64,000 bases of DNA from assembly GCA_963695375.1 (NCBI GenBank), contig OY968767.1, positions 1,860,001 to 1,924,000 of the forward strand, given 5' to 3'. Source of the DNA: JACCVL01 sp963695375 (lineage in GTDB: Bacteria > Actinomycetota > Actinomycetes > Propionibacteriales > Nocardioidaceae). The notes under the pieces are model-generated. The model made no database searches and was not told the DNA's origin. It saw nothing but the letters and a program-made list of their open reading frames with translations. Shown piece after piece: positions 1-8,818 of this stretch. Position 1 is the stretch's first letter, and every line of letters begins with the position of its first letter. Made by a program: the position numbers and the translations under genes.

Positions 1-840
1 CACCGCGAGCCGGTCGACTGCCGGGGGCAGCGTGACCGGCTGTGCCGGGTCCGCCGTCGCCGCCGGCAGGTCGAGATCGACGACCAGCAGCTCTTCGGCG
101 AACTGCGCGGCCCGGGCGAGCAGCAGCCCGTCGGCGTCGACGACGAGCGAGTCGCCGTCGAAGACCAGCTCGTCCTGCCCTCCGACCAGGTTGACGTACG
201 CGAGGGTGCAGTGCCCCTCCCGGGCCCGGCGGGCGCAGAGCTCCAACCGGGCGTCGTCCTTCGCCCGTTCGTACGGCGAGCCGTTCAGCACCAGCAGGAG
301 ACCGGCCTCGGCAGCCGCGGACGCTGCCGAGGGTCCGTCCCGCCACAGGTCCTCGCAGACCGCCAGCGCCACGTCCACGCCGTGCACGCGCAGCACGTTC
401 AGGGTGTCGCCGGAGACGAAGTAGCGCGCCTCGTCGAACACGCCGTAGTTCGGCAGGTGGTGTTTGGCCTGCCGCGCCACCACCGCGCCGCGGTGCAAGA
501 CGGCGACCGCGTTCTGCGGCGACCCACGGGGCACGCCCAGCCGCTCCTCGGCCTCCTCCACCCGGTCCAGGCAGCCGACGACCACCACCAGCTCGCCCAG
601 CCCCAGGTCCTGCAGGCGGCGGGCCAGGTCGGTGACCGTCTGCCGGGCTGCCTGCACGTACGAGGTCCGTAGCGCCAGATCCTCGATCGGGTAGCCGGTC
701 AGCACCATCTCCGGGCACACGACGAGGTGCGCCTGCTCCCGCCGGGCGGCCTGCGCGGCGGCGACGACCAGCGCCGCGTTGCCGTCGAGGTCGCCGACGA
801 CGGCGTTGACCTGGGCCAGGGCGACGCGGAGCTGGGGCAC
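1..840 (-). CDS. nadE: Glutamine-dependent NAD+ synthetase, N-terminal part (runs off left edge)
   Basis: Makes NAD+ from deamido-NAD+ in the last step of NAD synthesis, using glutamine as nitrogen source. The visible ~280 residues are the nitrilase-like glutaminase domain. It opens with VPQLRVALAQVNAVVGDLDG and carries the Glu-Lys-Cys triad of the family: Glu in VVCPEMVLTGYP, Lys in QAKHHLPNYGVFDE, Cys in LAVCEDLW. The synthetase domain (SGG.DS P-loop) would lie to the left of base 1. The GTG at 838-840 is chosen because the homologous start follows directly and the region upstream is a ~180-bp divergent intergenic stretch shared with the gene at 1024. Identification of the glutaminase domain is firm; calling the whole protein NadE rests on the family-typical N-terminus. 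Confidence 0.88.
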   Translation of the reverse strand, partial: MPQLRVALAQVNAVVGDLDGNAALVVAAAQAARREQAHLVVCPEMVLTGYPIEDLALRTSYVQAARQTVTDLARRLQDLGLGELVVVVGCLDRVEEAEERLGVPRGSPQNAVAVLHRGAVVARQAKHHLPNYGVFDEARYFVSGDTLNVLRVHGVDVALAVCEDLWRDGPSAASAAAEAGLLLVLNGSPYERAKDDARLELCARRAREGHCTLAYVNLVGGQDELVFDGDSLVVDADGLLLARAAQFAEELLVVDLDLPAATADPAQPVTLPPAVDRLAV

Positions 841-1023
841 GGTCCCAGCCTAGGGAGCGGCGCAGGCGGGCAGACGTCGACACCTCAGGTCCGAAATGTT
901 CGATCGGTGGCACCTGCAGGCGGTCCTCGATCAGCCGTTCAGCTACTAGTGGTGAACATCCTTTTACCGAGAGTCACCGGGCTTCCTACGGTGGTGGATT
1001 CACTGCAGATCGCAGAGGACGAG

Positions 1024-3246
1024 ATGACTGCGCTCGACTTGCCCGTCCAGGGCCGGAGCACGCGGGCCGCTCGGCGCGAAGCCGAACGTGCCGCGCGTTC
1101 CCTGACGCGCACCCTGCGCCGGATCACGGTGGCCGTGGCCGCGGCCGCCGTCCTCGGTCTGCTCGCGGGCGTCCTCGGGCTGGTGCTGGGGCGCACGTCG
1201 TTGCTCCTCGGCTGGCCGGTGCTGGTGCTCGCCGCCTCGGTCGGTTGGACGTTCCGGCGCGCCCAGCGAACCCTCCCGCCGGCGCAACGCGGCCTGCAGC
1301 TCAACCTGCTGGTGGAGACCTATCTGCACGAGCACCTGGCCCGGCTCGCTGGTGAGGTCGGGGTGCAGTGCCCGACCGAGGTGTGGCTGGTGCCGGAGGC
1401 GGACGTCCGGCTGGTGCCCGACCCCGACAACCCGGTGTTGTACGTCGGCGCACCGCTGCTCTGGCACCTGGACCTGACCGAGCTGGACCGGCTGGTCGCC
1501 GGGCCGCTGTCCCGGATGCGTGCCGTGCTGGACCCCATGGTCCGGCCGGGCCTGCTGCTGAGTGCCCGTCTCGACGTCGCCAGATTGACCGACGACGCCA
1601 CCCCGGTGGTGGGCGCTCTGGTGCGTCGCGCCGGGCGACGGCTGGACAGCCGCCGCCAGTCGTTGCTGGACGCGGTGAACCTCTGGTCGGACAGCTCGGT
1701 CCCGAAGGCGCTGGCGACGAGGCCCTCCGACATCGGCGAGCTGCTGGCACTGCGCGAGATCGACGAGATCCAGGCCGAGCGCCGCCAGGCGGCGGCGGCG
1801 CGAGGCGTCGGGCTGGGCGCTCCGGGTGCGACCGCGATGGCCACCCTCGCCGCCTGCGAGCAGGTCGGCGTCATCCAGCCGCGCACCCACCGGATGGTGG
1901 TGCGGCCGGCGCGCTCGATCCTCGTCGACGCGCGCGCCGCCGACCGCCGGCTCGGTGAGCGTGCCGCCATGGTCGACGGGCACACCGTGCCGCTGGTGAC
2001 GGCCGAAGACCTCTCGAGCCGGGTATGGCTGCCCCGCTGGCGAGACGAGCGCGACGCCGGCCTCCCGGTGCTGGTGCACCTCACCGGCCGCTGGCCGCGG
2101 ACGCTCGCCGAGCTCCTGGACGCGCTCGCCCCGGGCACTGTGCTGCGCCAGTCCGGACCCGAGACCGTCGACCGGGTCCCGATGATGGGCGCACTGCTGG
2201 CCGGTCTGCCGCGACGCCCCCGGTCGATGCCGGCCGCGAACGCAGGCAGCAACCCGTCCGGCGATGACGACGGCGAGCAGCACGCCCGCGAGGAGGCGGA
2301 GCAGCGGGCCCGGCTGAAGGCCGTGACCGCGTTGCTGACCGCGGCCGTCCAGGTGGTGGCCGTCGAGCAGGGTCGGTTGCGGCTCGGCTGGCACGACGCC
2401 TGGGGTCCGCAGCTGCTCGACCGGACCGGCGAGGTGGTGCCGGTCGAGGCCTTCGTCGGCGACGCGGTGGCCCGCCGCGACCACCGCGCGCTGCGCGATT
2501 GGCTCGAGCTGCTCGGGATCGACCCGGACGTGGCCTGGGACGACGCCGAGCCGCCTCCCGGCGGCCTGGACGAGCTGCCGATCACGGCGGTCACAGCGGC
2601 GCTCGCCGGTCCCCGGCTGATCGGCCTGGACGTGGTGATACTCGACGGGTGGGTGCTCGGCTATCCGCACCCCAGCCGCCGGTTCCTCGCCGACCTGGCC
2701 GGCCGGTTCCTGCCCCGGCCCTCCGAGACCCGGGAGCTGCTCGAGCTGGCCAAGACGCACCGGGACAGCCTGGTCGAGGTCGCCGATGCCGAGGTGTCGG
2801 TGCGGCTGGCCGACGTGACCGCCGCGCGGCTCGACGGCAGCTCGCACGCGCCGGGCTGGCACCTGCGGCTGGAGCTGCCGGATCGGCGGCTCGAGCTGTG
2901 CGGGCACAGCCGCGCGGCCGCGATGGCCGCGGCCCTGCGGCCCGACCTGCAGCACCGGCTGGTCACCACCGGCACGGCTCGCCCCGGATCGCCGGCGCGG
3001 TCCTGGCCGGCCTGGTGGTGGCGGCTCGCCAGTCGCGCCTGCCTGGTCGCCTTCGGCGGGCTCGCGTTCGCCGTCCTGATCGGTGCGGTGGCTGCCACGT
3101 GGCTTCCGGGCGCCACCGACGCCTTCGAGGCCGTGGCCGTCCTCGAGCTCGGCGCCGTCGCGACCCTGCTCTGCCGGCTCGCCGAGCAGCGGGCCGACCG
3201 GGCGCTGCGCCGCACCGGGGACCAGCCCCCGCCCGCCGCACGCTGA
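1024..3246 (+). CDS. Four-helix membrane protein with a degenerate M48-peptidase-like domain
   Basis: A 740-residue protein of no assigned function. Two hydrophobic segments lie at residues ~35-75 and two more near the C-terminus (~675-720), so the large middle part is probably on one face of the membrane. Residues ~95-170 read like the N-terminal half of an M48 peptidase: a helix, then 'EVWLVPEADVRLVPD' and 'LYVGAPLLWHLDLTELD', the same order as in the HtpX protein at 52502 of this window. Where M48 enzymes have HExxH this protein has 'VAGPLSRM', so no zinc site is visible. A later stretch (~410-435) is acidic and low-complexity. The ATG at 1024 follows AGAGGACGAG; the open frame extends upstream only as antisense of nadE. 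It stands 42 bp before glnA2. The M48 relation is inference from pattern. Confidence 0.6.
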   Translation: MTALDLPVQGRSTRAARREAERAARSLTRTLRRITVAVAAAAVLGLLAGVLGLVLGRTSLLLGWPVLVLAASVGWTFRRAQRTLPPAQRGLQLNLLVETYLHEHLARLAGEVGVQCPTEVWLVPEADVRLVPDPDNPVLYVGAPLLWHLDLTELDRLVAGPLSRMRAVLDPMVRPGLLLSARLDVARLTDDATPVVGALVRRAGRRLDSRRQSLLDAVNLWSDSSVPKALATRPSDIGELLALREIDEIQAERRQAAAARGVGLGAPGATAMATLAACEQVGVIQPRTHRMVVRPARSILVDARAADRRLGERAAMVDGHTVPLVTAEDLSSRVWLPRWRDERDAGLPVLVHLTGRWPRTLAELLDALAPGTVLRQSGPETVDRVPMMGALLAGLPRRPRSMPAANAGSNPSGDDDGEQHAREEAEQRARLKAVTALLTAAVQVVAVEQGRLRLGWHDAWGPQLLDRTGEVVPVEAFVGDAVARRDHRALRDWLELLGIDPDVAWDDAEPPPGGLDELPITAVTAALAGPRLIGLDVVILDGWVLGYPHPSRRFLADLAGRFLPRPSETRELLELAKTHRDSLVEVADAEVSVRLADVTAARLDGSSHAPGWHLRLELPDRRLELCGHSRAAAMAAALRPDLQHRLVTTGTARPGSPARSWPAWWWRLASRACLVAFGGLAFAVLIGAVAATWLPGATDAFEAVAVLELGAVATLLCRLAEQRADRALRRTGDQPPPAAR

Positions 3247-3288
3247 TCCGCCGCCCCGATCGGGGCGCGGATCGGCAAGACTGTCGCC

Positions 3289-4626
3289 ATGGGCAAGCAG
3301 GAGGACTTCGTGCTGCGGGCGCTCGAGGAGCGCGACGTCCGGTTCGTGCGGCTGTGGTTCACCGACGTGCAGGGCTTCCTCAAGTCCGTGGCGGTGGCTC
3401 CGGCCGAGCTGGAGAACGCCTTCGACGAGGGGATCGGCTTCGACGGATCCGCCATCGAGGGGTTCGCCCGGGTCTACGAGGCGGACATGCTCGCCAAGCC
3501 GGACCCGTCGACGTTCCAGATCCTCCCGTGGCGCGGCGACGGCCCGGCGACGGCGCGGATGTTCTGCGACATCCTGCTGCCCGACGGCGGGGTCTCCTAC
3601 GCCGACCCTCGGCACGTGTTGAAGCGGGCGCTGTCCCGGGCCGGTGACCTCGGCTTCACCTTCTACACCCACCCCGAGATCGAGTTCTTCCTGCTCAAGG
3701 GGCAGCCCACACCCGGCGTCGTCCCGGTGCCGGTGGACAACTCCGGGTACTTCGACCACACCGCGCAGGGAGTGGGCCAGGACTTCCGCCGCGAGGTCAT
3801 CACGATGCTCGAGTCGATGGGGATCTCGGTCGAGTTCAGCCACCACGAGGGCGCGCCGGGGCAGCAGGAGATCGACCTGCGCTACGCCGACGCGCTGTCG
3901 ACGGCCGACAACATCATGACCTTCCGGGTCGTCGTCCGGGAGGTGGCGCTGAGCCAGGGCATCTACGCCTCGTTCATGCCGAAGCCCTTCACCGAGCACG
4001 CCGGATCGGGCATGCACACGCACATGTCGCTGTTCGAGGGGGAGCGGAACGCCTTCTTCGAGGCCGGCGCGGAGTACCAGCTGTCCAAGACCGGTCGGTC
4101 CTTCATCGCCGGCCTGCTGCGGCACTCCGCGGAGTTCACCGCCGTGACCAACCAGTGGGTGAACTCCTACAAGCGGCTGATCGGGGGCGGCGAGGCGCCG
4201 GCCTACGTCTGCTGGGGGCACAACAACCGCTCGGCCCTGGTCCGGGTGCCGCGGTACAAGCCGCAGAAGGGTCAGTCGACCCGGGTCGAGGTGCGGTCGA
4301 TCGACTCGGCGGTCAACCCGTACCTCGCCTACGCGCTGATGCTCGCGGCCGGGCTGAAGGGGATCGAGGAGGGCTACGAGCTGCCGGCCGAGGCCGAGGA
4401 CGACGTCTGGTCGCTCACCGACGGCGAGCGGCACGCGCTCGGCATCGAGCCGCTGCCGCACAACCTGGAGCAGGCGATCAGGGTGATGGAGTCCAGCGAG
4501 CTGGTCGCCGACACCCTGGGCGAGCACGTGTTCGACTTCTTCCTCCGCAACAAGCGCGCCGAGTGGCACGCCTACCGGCGGCAGGTGAGCCAGTACGAGC
4601 TCGACCAGATGCTCCCGCTGCTCTGA
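3289..4626 (+). CDS. glnA2: Glutamine synthetase, GlnA2 type
   Basis: A 445-residue type I glutamine synthetase fold making glutamine from glutamate, ammonia and ATP, or a paralogue with altered substrate. It starts 'MGKQEDFVLRALEERDVRFV' and contains the beta-grasp 'GIGFDGSAIEGFARV' and the catalytic 'HPEIEFFLL', 'HHEGAPGQQEID', 'GSGMHTHMSLF' and 'NRSALVRVPRY' segments expected of the fold. It closely resembles mycobacterial GlnA2. The region that carries the adenylylation tyrosine in GlnA1 reads 'DDVWSLTDGE' here, with Trp in place of Tyr, so GlnE should not modify it. Downstream come a class I amidotransferase (32-bp gap) and glnE; the glnA2-glnE neighbourhood is known from Mycobacterium. 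No GlnR-like box is visible in the short gap before the gene. Confidence 0.92.
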   Translation: MGKQEDFVLRALEERDVRFVRLWFTDVQGFLKSVAVAPAELENAFDEGIGFDGSAIEGFARVYEADMLAKPDPSTFQILPWRGDGPATARMFCDILLPDGGVSYADPRHVLKRALSRAGDLGFTFYTHPEIEFFLLKGQPTPGVVPVPVDNSGYFDHTAQGVGQDFRREVITMLESMGISVEFSHHEGAPGQQEIDLRYADALSTADNIMTFRVVVREVALSQGIYASFMPKPFTEHAGSGMHTHMSLFEGERNAFFEAGAEYQLSKTGRSFIAGLLRHSAEFTAVTNQWVNSYKRLIGGGEAPAYVCWGHNNRSALVRVPRYKPQKGQSTRVEVRSIDSAVNPYLAYALMLAAGLKGIEEGYELPAEAEDDVWSLTDGERHALGIEPLPHNLEQAIRVMESSELVADTLGEHVFDFFLRNKRAEWHAYRRQVSQYELDQMLPLL

Positions 4627-4658
4627 GTCGACCCCGGGGCAGCGGCTAGCCTCGACGG

Positions 4659-5432
4659 GTGAACGCGTCCCGCCGCCCCGCACCGATCCTGACGGTGCAA
4701 CACGAGGACGAGTGCCCGCCGGCCTGGTTCGGCGAGTGGCTGGAGCTCGCCGGGGCCCGGCTCGACGTCCGCCGCCCCTACCTCGGCGAGCCACTCCCCG
4801 CGGACCTGGCGCCGTACCGCGGCCTGCTGGTGCTGGGCGGCGCGATGGGTGCCAACGACGACGCCGACCACGCCTGGCTGGGGCCGACCAAGCAGCTGTT
4901 GCGCACCGCCGTCGACCGCGCCGTTCCGACGCTCGGCATCTGCCTCGGCCACCAGCTCCTCGCCGCGGCCACCGGCGGCCGGGTCGAGCAACACCCGCAG
5001 GGCCGGCAGTGCGGCCTGCTGCCCGTGGGCTGGACCGCGGAGGCCGAGGTCGACCCGCTGTTCGGCCCGCTCGTGACCGCGGGTGGCTACGACGCCCCGG
5101 TGGCGGTGCAGTGGAACGTCGACGTGGTCACCGTGCTGCCGCCGGGTGCGGTGGCCCTCGCTCACACGGTCGGGGACGCGCTGCAAGCCTTCCGCGTGGG
5201 GACCGCGGCGTGGGGGATCCAGTCCCACCCCGAGGCCGGCTCGGCCATCGTCGGTGCCTGGACGGAGTCCGCGACCTCGCTGGAGGAGGCGGATCTGCAG
5301 TTGCTGGCGGCCCTCCCGCCCGCGGAGGAGCGGCTGCGGACCGCATGGCGGCGGCTGGCCGTGGGTTTCGCGGCCCGCTGCGGTGCGACTGACGTGCAGC
5401 CGGCGGGCGAGGCCGCCGGCAGGCCGGGGTGA
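4659..5432 (+). CDS. Class I glutamine amidotransferase
   Basis: A 257-residue single-domain class I (triad-type) glutamine amidotransferase, which would hydrolyse glutamine to release ammonia for an unidentified acceptor. The nucleophile elbow 'GICLGHQ' places Cys95, and 'GIQSHPE' gives His190 and Glu192, so the triad is intact; the oxyanion motif is 'LVLGGAMGAND' at ~58-68. No synthetase partner domain is fused. It starts at GTG 4659, 32 bp after glnA2, and its stop overlaps the glnE start as GTGA, so it should be translationally coupled to glnE. That position between glutamine synthetase and its adenylyltransferase suggests a role tied to glutamine pools, but the substrate cannot be read from the sequence. 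Proteins of this type are often annotated as GMP-synthase-like. Confidence 0.83.
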   Translation: MNASRRPAPILTVQHEDECPPAWFGEWLELAGARLDVRRPYLGEPLPADLAPYRGLLVLGGAMGANDDADHAWLGPTKQLLRTAVDRAVPTLGICLGHQLLAAATGGRVEQHPQGRQCGLLPVGWTAEAEVDPLFGPLVTAGGYDAPVAVQWNVDVVTVLPPGAVALAHTVGDALQAFRVGTAAWGIQSHPEAGSAIVGAWTESATSLEEADLQLLAALPPAEERLRTAWRRLAVGFAARCGATDVQPAGEAAGRPG

Positions 5433-8356
5433 CCACGACCCATCCGGGCGGGGGTGGGTCGGGGCGGTTGGCCCGACTCGGCCTGCAGGCACCGGACGCG
5501 GACGAGCACCTGCGCGCGCTGCGGCTCGACGAGGCCGGCGGCGACCTCGTGCTGGAGGAGATCGCCGCCGCCGCCGACCCCGACGCCGCGCTCGCCGGCA
5601 TCGCCGCGGTGTGCGCGGCCGCGCCGGACGGCGCCGCCGTTCGCGCCGCGCTCGGCACGGACGAGGCCCTGCGGTCGCGACTGGCCGCCGTCTGCGGCGC
5701 CAGCATCGCGCTCACCGACCACCTGCGCCGGCACCCGGCGCACTGGCACGACCTCCGCAGCGACCGGCCGGATCCGCCGGACCTCCGCGCGGACGAGCAG
5801 GCGGGGACCGACCCCGACGCCCTGCGGGTGGCGTACCGGCGACGGTTGCTCCTGATCGCCGCCGCCGACCTCACCGGCGCCCGGTCCCTGGACGAGGTGG
5901 CGGCGGCGCTCGCCGAGCTGGCGGACGCGACGCTGGAGGTCGCGCATCGACTCGCCCGCCGGCAGCTGCCGGCGGCGGCCGAGCGCTGCCGGCTGGCCGT
6001 GATCGCGCTCGGCAAGTGCGGCGGACGCGAGCTGAACTACGTCAGCGACGTCGATGTGGTGTTCGTGCACGAGCCCACCGACGGCACCCCCGACGACGCC
6101 GCAGCGCGCGCAGCCGGGCAGCTCGCCGCAGCGCTGATGCGGATCTGCTCCGAGCGCACGGCGGAGGGGAGCATCTGGCCGGTCGATGCCGGGTTGCGTC
6201 CGGAGGGCAGCTCCGGCCCGCTCAGCCGGACGTTGGCGAGCCACCTCGGCTACTACGAGAGCTGGGCGAGCACGTGGGAGTTCCAGGCCCTGCTCAAGGC
6301 CCGCCCGGCCGCCGGGGACTCCGCGCTCGCCGACCGGTACGCGGTCGCGGTCGACGCGCTGGTATGGCGGGCCGGTGAGCGGGACGGCTTCGTCGCCGAG
6401 GTGCAGCAGATGCGCCGCCGCGTCGTCGACCACATCCCGGTCGGCGACGTCGACCGGGAGCTGAAGCTCGGCCCCGGAGGGCTGCGGGACGTGGAGTTCG
6501 CCGTGCAACTGCTCCAGCTGGTGCACGGGCGGGGCGACACGGCGCTGCGCGAGCGCGGCACGCTCGCCGCGCTGGAGGCGCTCACCGCGGGAGGGTACGT
6601 CGGCCGACAGGACGGCGCTGCGCTGGCGGACGCGTACCGCTTCCTGCGCACGATGGAGCACCGGCTGCAGCTGTGGCAGCTGCGCCGCACCTCGGTCGTT
6701 CCCGACGACGAGCGGGTGCTGCGCCGGCTGGGACGGGCGCTCGGACACCGGTCCGCCCCGGTCGAGGGGTTGCGGGAGCAGTGGCAGCGCTGCATCCGCG
6801 AGGTGCGGCGACTGCACGAGAAGCTGTTCTATCGGCCGTTGCTGGAGGCGGTGGCGGCGCTGCCCGCCGACCACCTCCGGCTCAGCCCGGAGGCGGCCCG
6901 CGCCCGCCTCACCGCGCTCGGCTACGAGGACCCGCGCGGTGCGCTCGGCCACCTCGAGGCGCTGACCAGTGGTGTGTCCCGCCGGGCGGCGATCCAGCGC
7001 CAGCTGCTGCCGGCGATGCTGAGCTGGTTCGCGGCGGGGCCGGATCCGGATGCCGCCCTGCTGGCCTTTCGCCGGGTGTCCGAGCGGCTGGGAAAGACGC
7101 ACTGGTACCTCCAGCGGTTGCGGGACGAGGGGGCGGCGGCCGAGCAGCTGGCCCGGTTGCTGTGCGGCAGCCGGTTCGCCACCGAGCTGCTGCTCGGCGC
7201 GCCGGAGTCGGTCGGGCTGCTCGGCGGCGGCGCCGAGCTGCAGCCGCGCTCGGGCGCGTCGCTGCTGGAGGAGATGACCGCAGCGGCGCGGCGGCACGAG
7301 CAGCCGGAGGCGGCGATCACCGCGGTCCGCACGATGCGGCACCGCGAGCTGTGCCGGCTCGCGGTCGCCGACGCCCTCGACCTGCTGGCGGTCGACCAGG
7401 TGGGTGACGCCCTCGCCGACGTCACCGTCGCCACCCTCACCGGCGCGTTGCACGCGGCCTCCTCGGCGGTCGCCGCCGACCTGGGCGGACCGCTGCCGGT
7501 CCGGATGGCGGTGGTGTCGATGGGCCGGCTCGGTGGGCGTGAGCTCGGGTTCGCCAGCGACGCTGATGTGATGTTCGTGCACGTCCCGGTCGCCGGGACC
7601 GAGGAGCGCCGGGCGAGCGAGGCCGCGCACGCCGTGGCCGCGGAGATGCGCCGGCTCCTCGCCGGGCCCGGCGCTGCCCCGGCCCTGCAGATCGACGCCG
7701 ACCTGCGCCCCGAGGGGCGCCAGGGGCCGCTGGTGCGCAGCCTGTCGTCGTACGCCGCCTACTATGCGCGCTGGTCGCAGCCCTGGGAGGCGCAGGCACT
7801 GCTGCGGGCGGAGGCCGGCATCGGCGACGCCGAGGTGTGCGAGCGGTTCCGGGCCCTCATCGACCCGCTGCGCTGGCCCGCGGACGGGCTGGACGACCAG
7901 GCCGAGTCCGAGGTCCGGCGGCTGAAGGCGCGGATGGAGGCGGAGCGGCTGCCGCGCGGGGCCGACCCGGCCGCGCATCTCAAGCTCGGTCCGGGCGGAC
8001 TGACCGACGTGGAGTGGACCGCCCAGCTGCTGCAGATGCGGCACGCGGCACGGGTGCCCGACCTGCAGACCACCCGTACCGTGCAGGCCCTGGACGCAGC
8101 GGTGCGTCACGGGCTGCTCGGCCGCTCCGACGCGGACGACCTGATCGCCGCCTGGCGGCTGGCGCAACGGCTGCGGAACGCGGTCATGCAGGTGCGCGGC
8201 CGGCCCTCGGACTCGTTGCCCGGCGATCTCCGCGACCGGGCCGGTGTGGCCTACCTGCTGGGGAGGTCGGTGCTGGACAGCGACCGGGTGAGCGAGGACT
8301 GGCGGCGGGCGGCGCGGCGAGCCCGCGCCGTGGTGGACCGGGTGTTCTGGGGCTGA
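5429..8356 (+). CDS. glnE: Bifunctional glutamine synthetase adenylyltransferase/adenylyl-removing enzyme
   Basis: A 975-residue cytosolic enzyme with two nucleotidyltransferase domains that attach and remove AMP on the regulatory tyrosine of GlnA1. The N-terminal adenylyl-removing domain has 'GKCGGRELNYVSDVDVVF' at ~residue 195; the C-terminal adenylyltransferase domain has 'GRLGGRELGFASDADVMF' at ~residue 700. Both keep the GG...SDxD metal-binding pattern, and 'KLGPGGLRDVEF' and 'KLGPGGLTDVEW' mark the matching helical regions, showing the internal duplication of the family. Length is typical. The GTG start overlaps the stop of the amidotransferase (GTGA). The likely target, GlnA1 with its Tyr402, is encoded at 33571-34995. 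It is convergent with the whiB-like gene, with an 18-bp gap. Confidence 0.95.
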   Translation: MTTTHPGGGGSGRLARLGLQAPDADEHLRALRLDEAGGDLVLEEIAAAADPDAALAGIAAVCAAAPDGAAVRAALGTDEALRSRLAAVCGASIALTDHLRRHPAHWHDLRSDRPDPPDLRADEQAGTDPDALRVAYRRRLLLIAAADLTGARSLDEVAAALAELADATLEVAHRLARRQLPAAAERCRLAVIALGKCGGRELNYVSDVDVVFVHEPTDGTPDDAAARAAGQLAAALMRICSERTAEGSIWPVDAGLRPEGSSGPLSRTLASHLGYYESWASTWEFQALLKARPAAGDSALADRYAVAVDALVWRAGERDGFVAEVQQMRRRVVDHIPVGDVDRELKLGPGGLRDVEFAVQLLQLVHGRGDTALRERGTLAALEALTAGGYVGRQDGAALADAYRFLRTMEHRLQLWQLRRTSVVPDDERVLRRLGRALGHRSAPVEGLREQWQRCIREVRRLHEKLFYRPLLEAVAALPADHLRLSPEAARARLTALGYEDPRGALGHLEALTSGVSRRAAIQRQLLPAMLSWFAAGPDPDAALLAFRRVSERLGKTHWYLQRLRDEGAAAEQLARLLCGSRFATELLLGAPESVGLLGGGAELQPRSGASLLEEMTAAARRHEQPEAAITAVRTMRHRELCRLAVADALDLLAVDQVGDALADVTVATLTGALHAASSAVAADLGGPLPVRMAVVSMGRLGGRELGFASDADVMFVHVPVAGTEERRASEAAHAVAAEMRRLLAGPGAAPALQIDADLRPEGRQGPLVRSLSSYAAYYARWSQPWEAQALLRAEAGIGDAEVCERFRALIDPLRWPADGLDDQAESEVRRLKARMEAERLPRGADPAAHLKLGPGGLTDVEWTAQLLQMRHAARVPDLQTTRTVQALDAAVRHGLLGRSDADDLIAAWRLAQRLRNAVMQVRGRPSDSLPGDLRDRAGVAYLLGRSVLDSDRVSEDWRRAARRARAVVDRVFWG

Positions 8357-8357
8357 G

Positions 8358-8372
8358 CGGCCCGGTCGGCCG
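8358..8372. terminator. Short hairpin in the glnE/whiB convergent gap
   Basis: CGGCC and GGCCG arms with a 5-nt loop fill the gap between two convergent stop codons. It could end both transcripts, but the stem is only 5 bp and there is no T-run, so it may be chance in GC-rich DNA. Confidence 0.25.
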
Positions 8373-8374
8373 GA

Positions 8375-8659
8375 TCAGACGGCGACGGCGGGGCGCTCCA
8401 GCGCGGCCCGCTCGGAGGTGGTCAGCCCACCCCAGACGCCGTACGGCTCCTTGACCTTGAGCGCGTGCTTCAGGCACTGCTCGACCACCGGGCAGCGCTG
8501 GCAGTACAGCTTCGCCGCGTTCTCCCGCGCATAGCGGCGGGGGCCGCGCTCGGACTCGGGAGAGAAGAACAGGGCGGGATCGGCGTCGCGACAGGCGCCG
8601 TCGTACTGCCACTCGTAAACGTCGATGAGCGGCATCGGCAGGCGGGCGATATTGGCCAT
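8375..8659 (-). CDS. WhiB-family iron-sulfur transcription factor, WhiD/WhiB3-like
   Basis: A 94-residue WhiB-like protein that binds a 4Fe-4S cluster and partners the primary sigma factor to control gene expression in response to redox or NO. Four cysteines are present at 23, 53, 56 and 62 in the C...CxxCxxxxxC pattern, followed by the 'GVWGG' turn (74-78). The 'LPMPLIDVYEWQYDGACR' opening and 'FFSPESERG' segment resemble Streptomyces WhiD and mycobacterial WhiB3 more than WhiB1 or WhiB2. The start is the ATG at 8657-8659, preceded by GGGAGGAATGAGGA; an upstream in-frame start would add 16 residues without an equally good ribosome site. It diverges from the MerR-type regulator at 8819. Confidence 0.93.
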   Translation of the reverse strand: MANIARLPMPLIDVYEWQYDGACRDADPALFFSPESERGPRRYARENAAKLYCQRCPVVEQCLKHALKVKEPYGVWGGLTTSERAALERPAVAV

Positions 8660-8818
8660 CGTGTCCTCATTCCTCCCGAGCAGCGGACTGGTGCAGAACC
8701 TACGCAAGACCTACTCAGCGCACAAGGCCCGTGTCGAAGTTTTCTCCGTGCTGTTCCGCCCCCGCTCGGTACGGCCCTCCGGTGGCGACATGTACCCGAC
8801 TGACGCAGGATCAAACCT

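Noticed and set aside
1000..8167. Very long antisense open frames opposite the membrane-protein, glnA2 and glnE genes
   Set aside because: They are Arg/Gly/Pro/His-rich with no family motifs and mirror the codons of well-identified genes on the other strand. This is usual in very GC-rich DNA.
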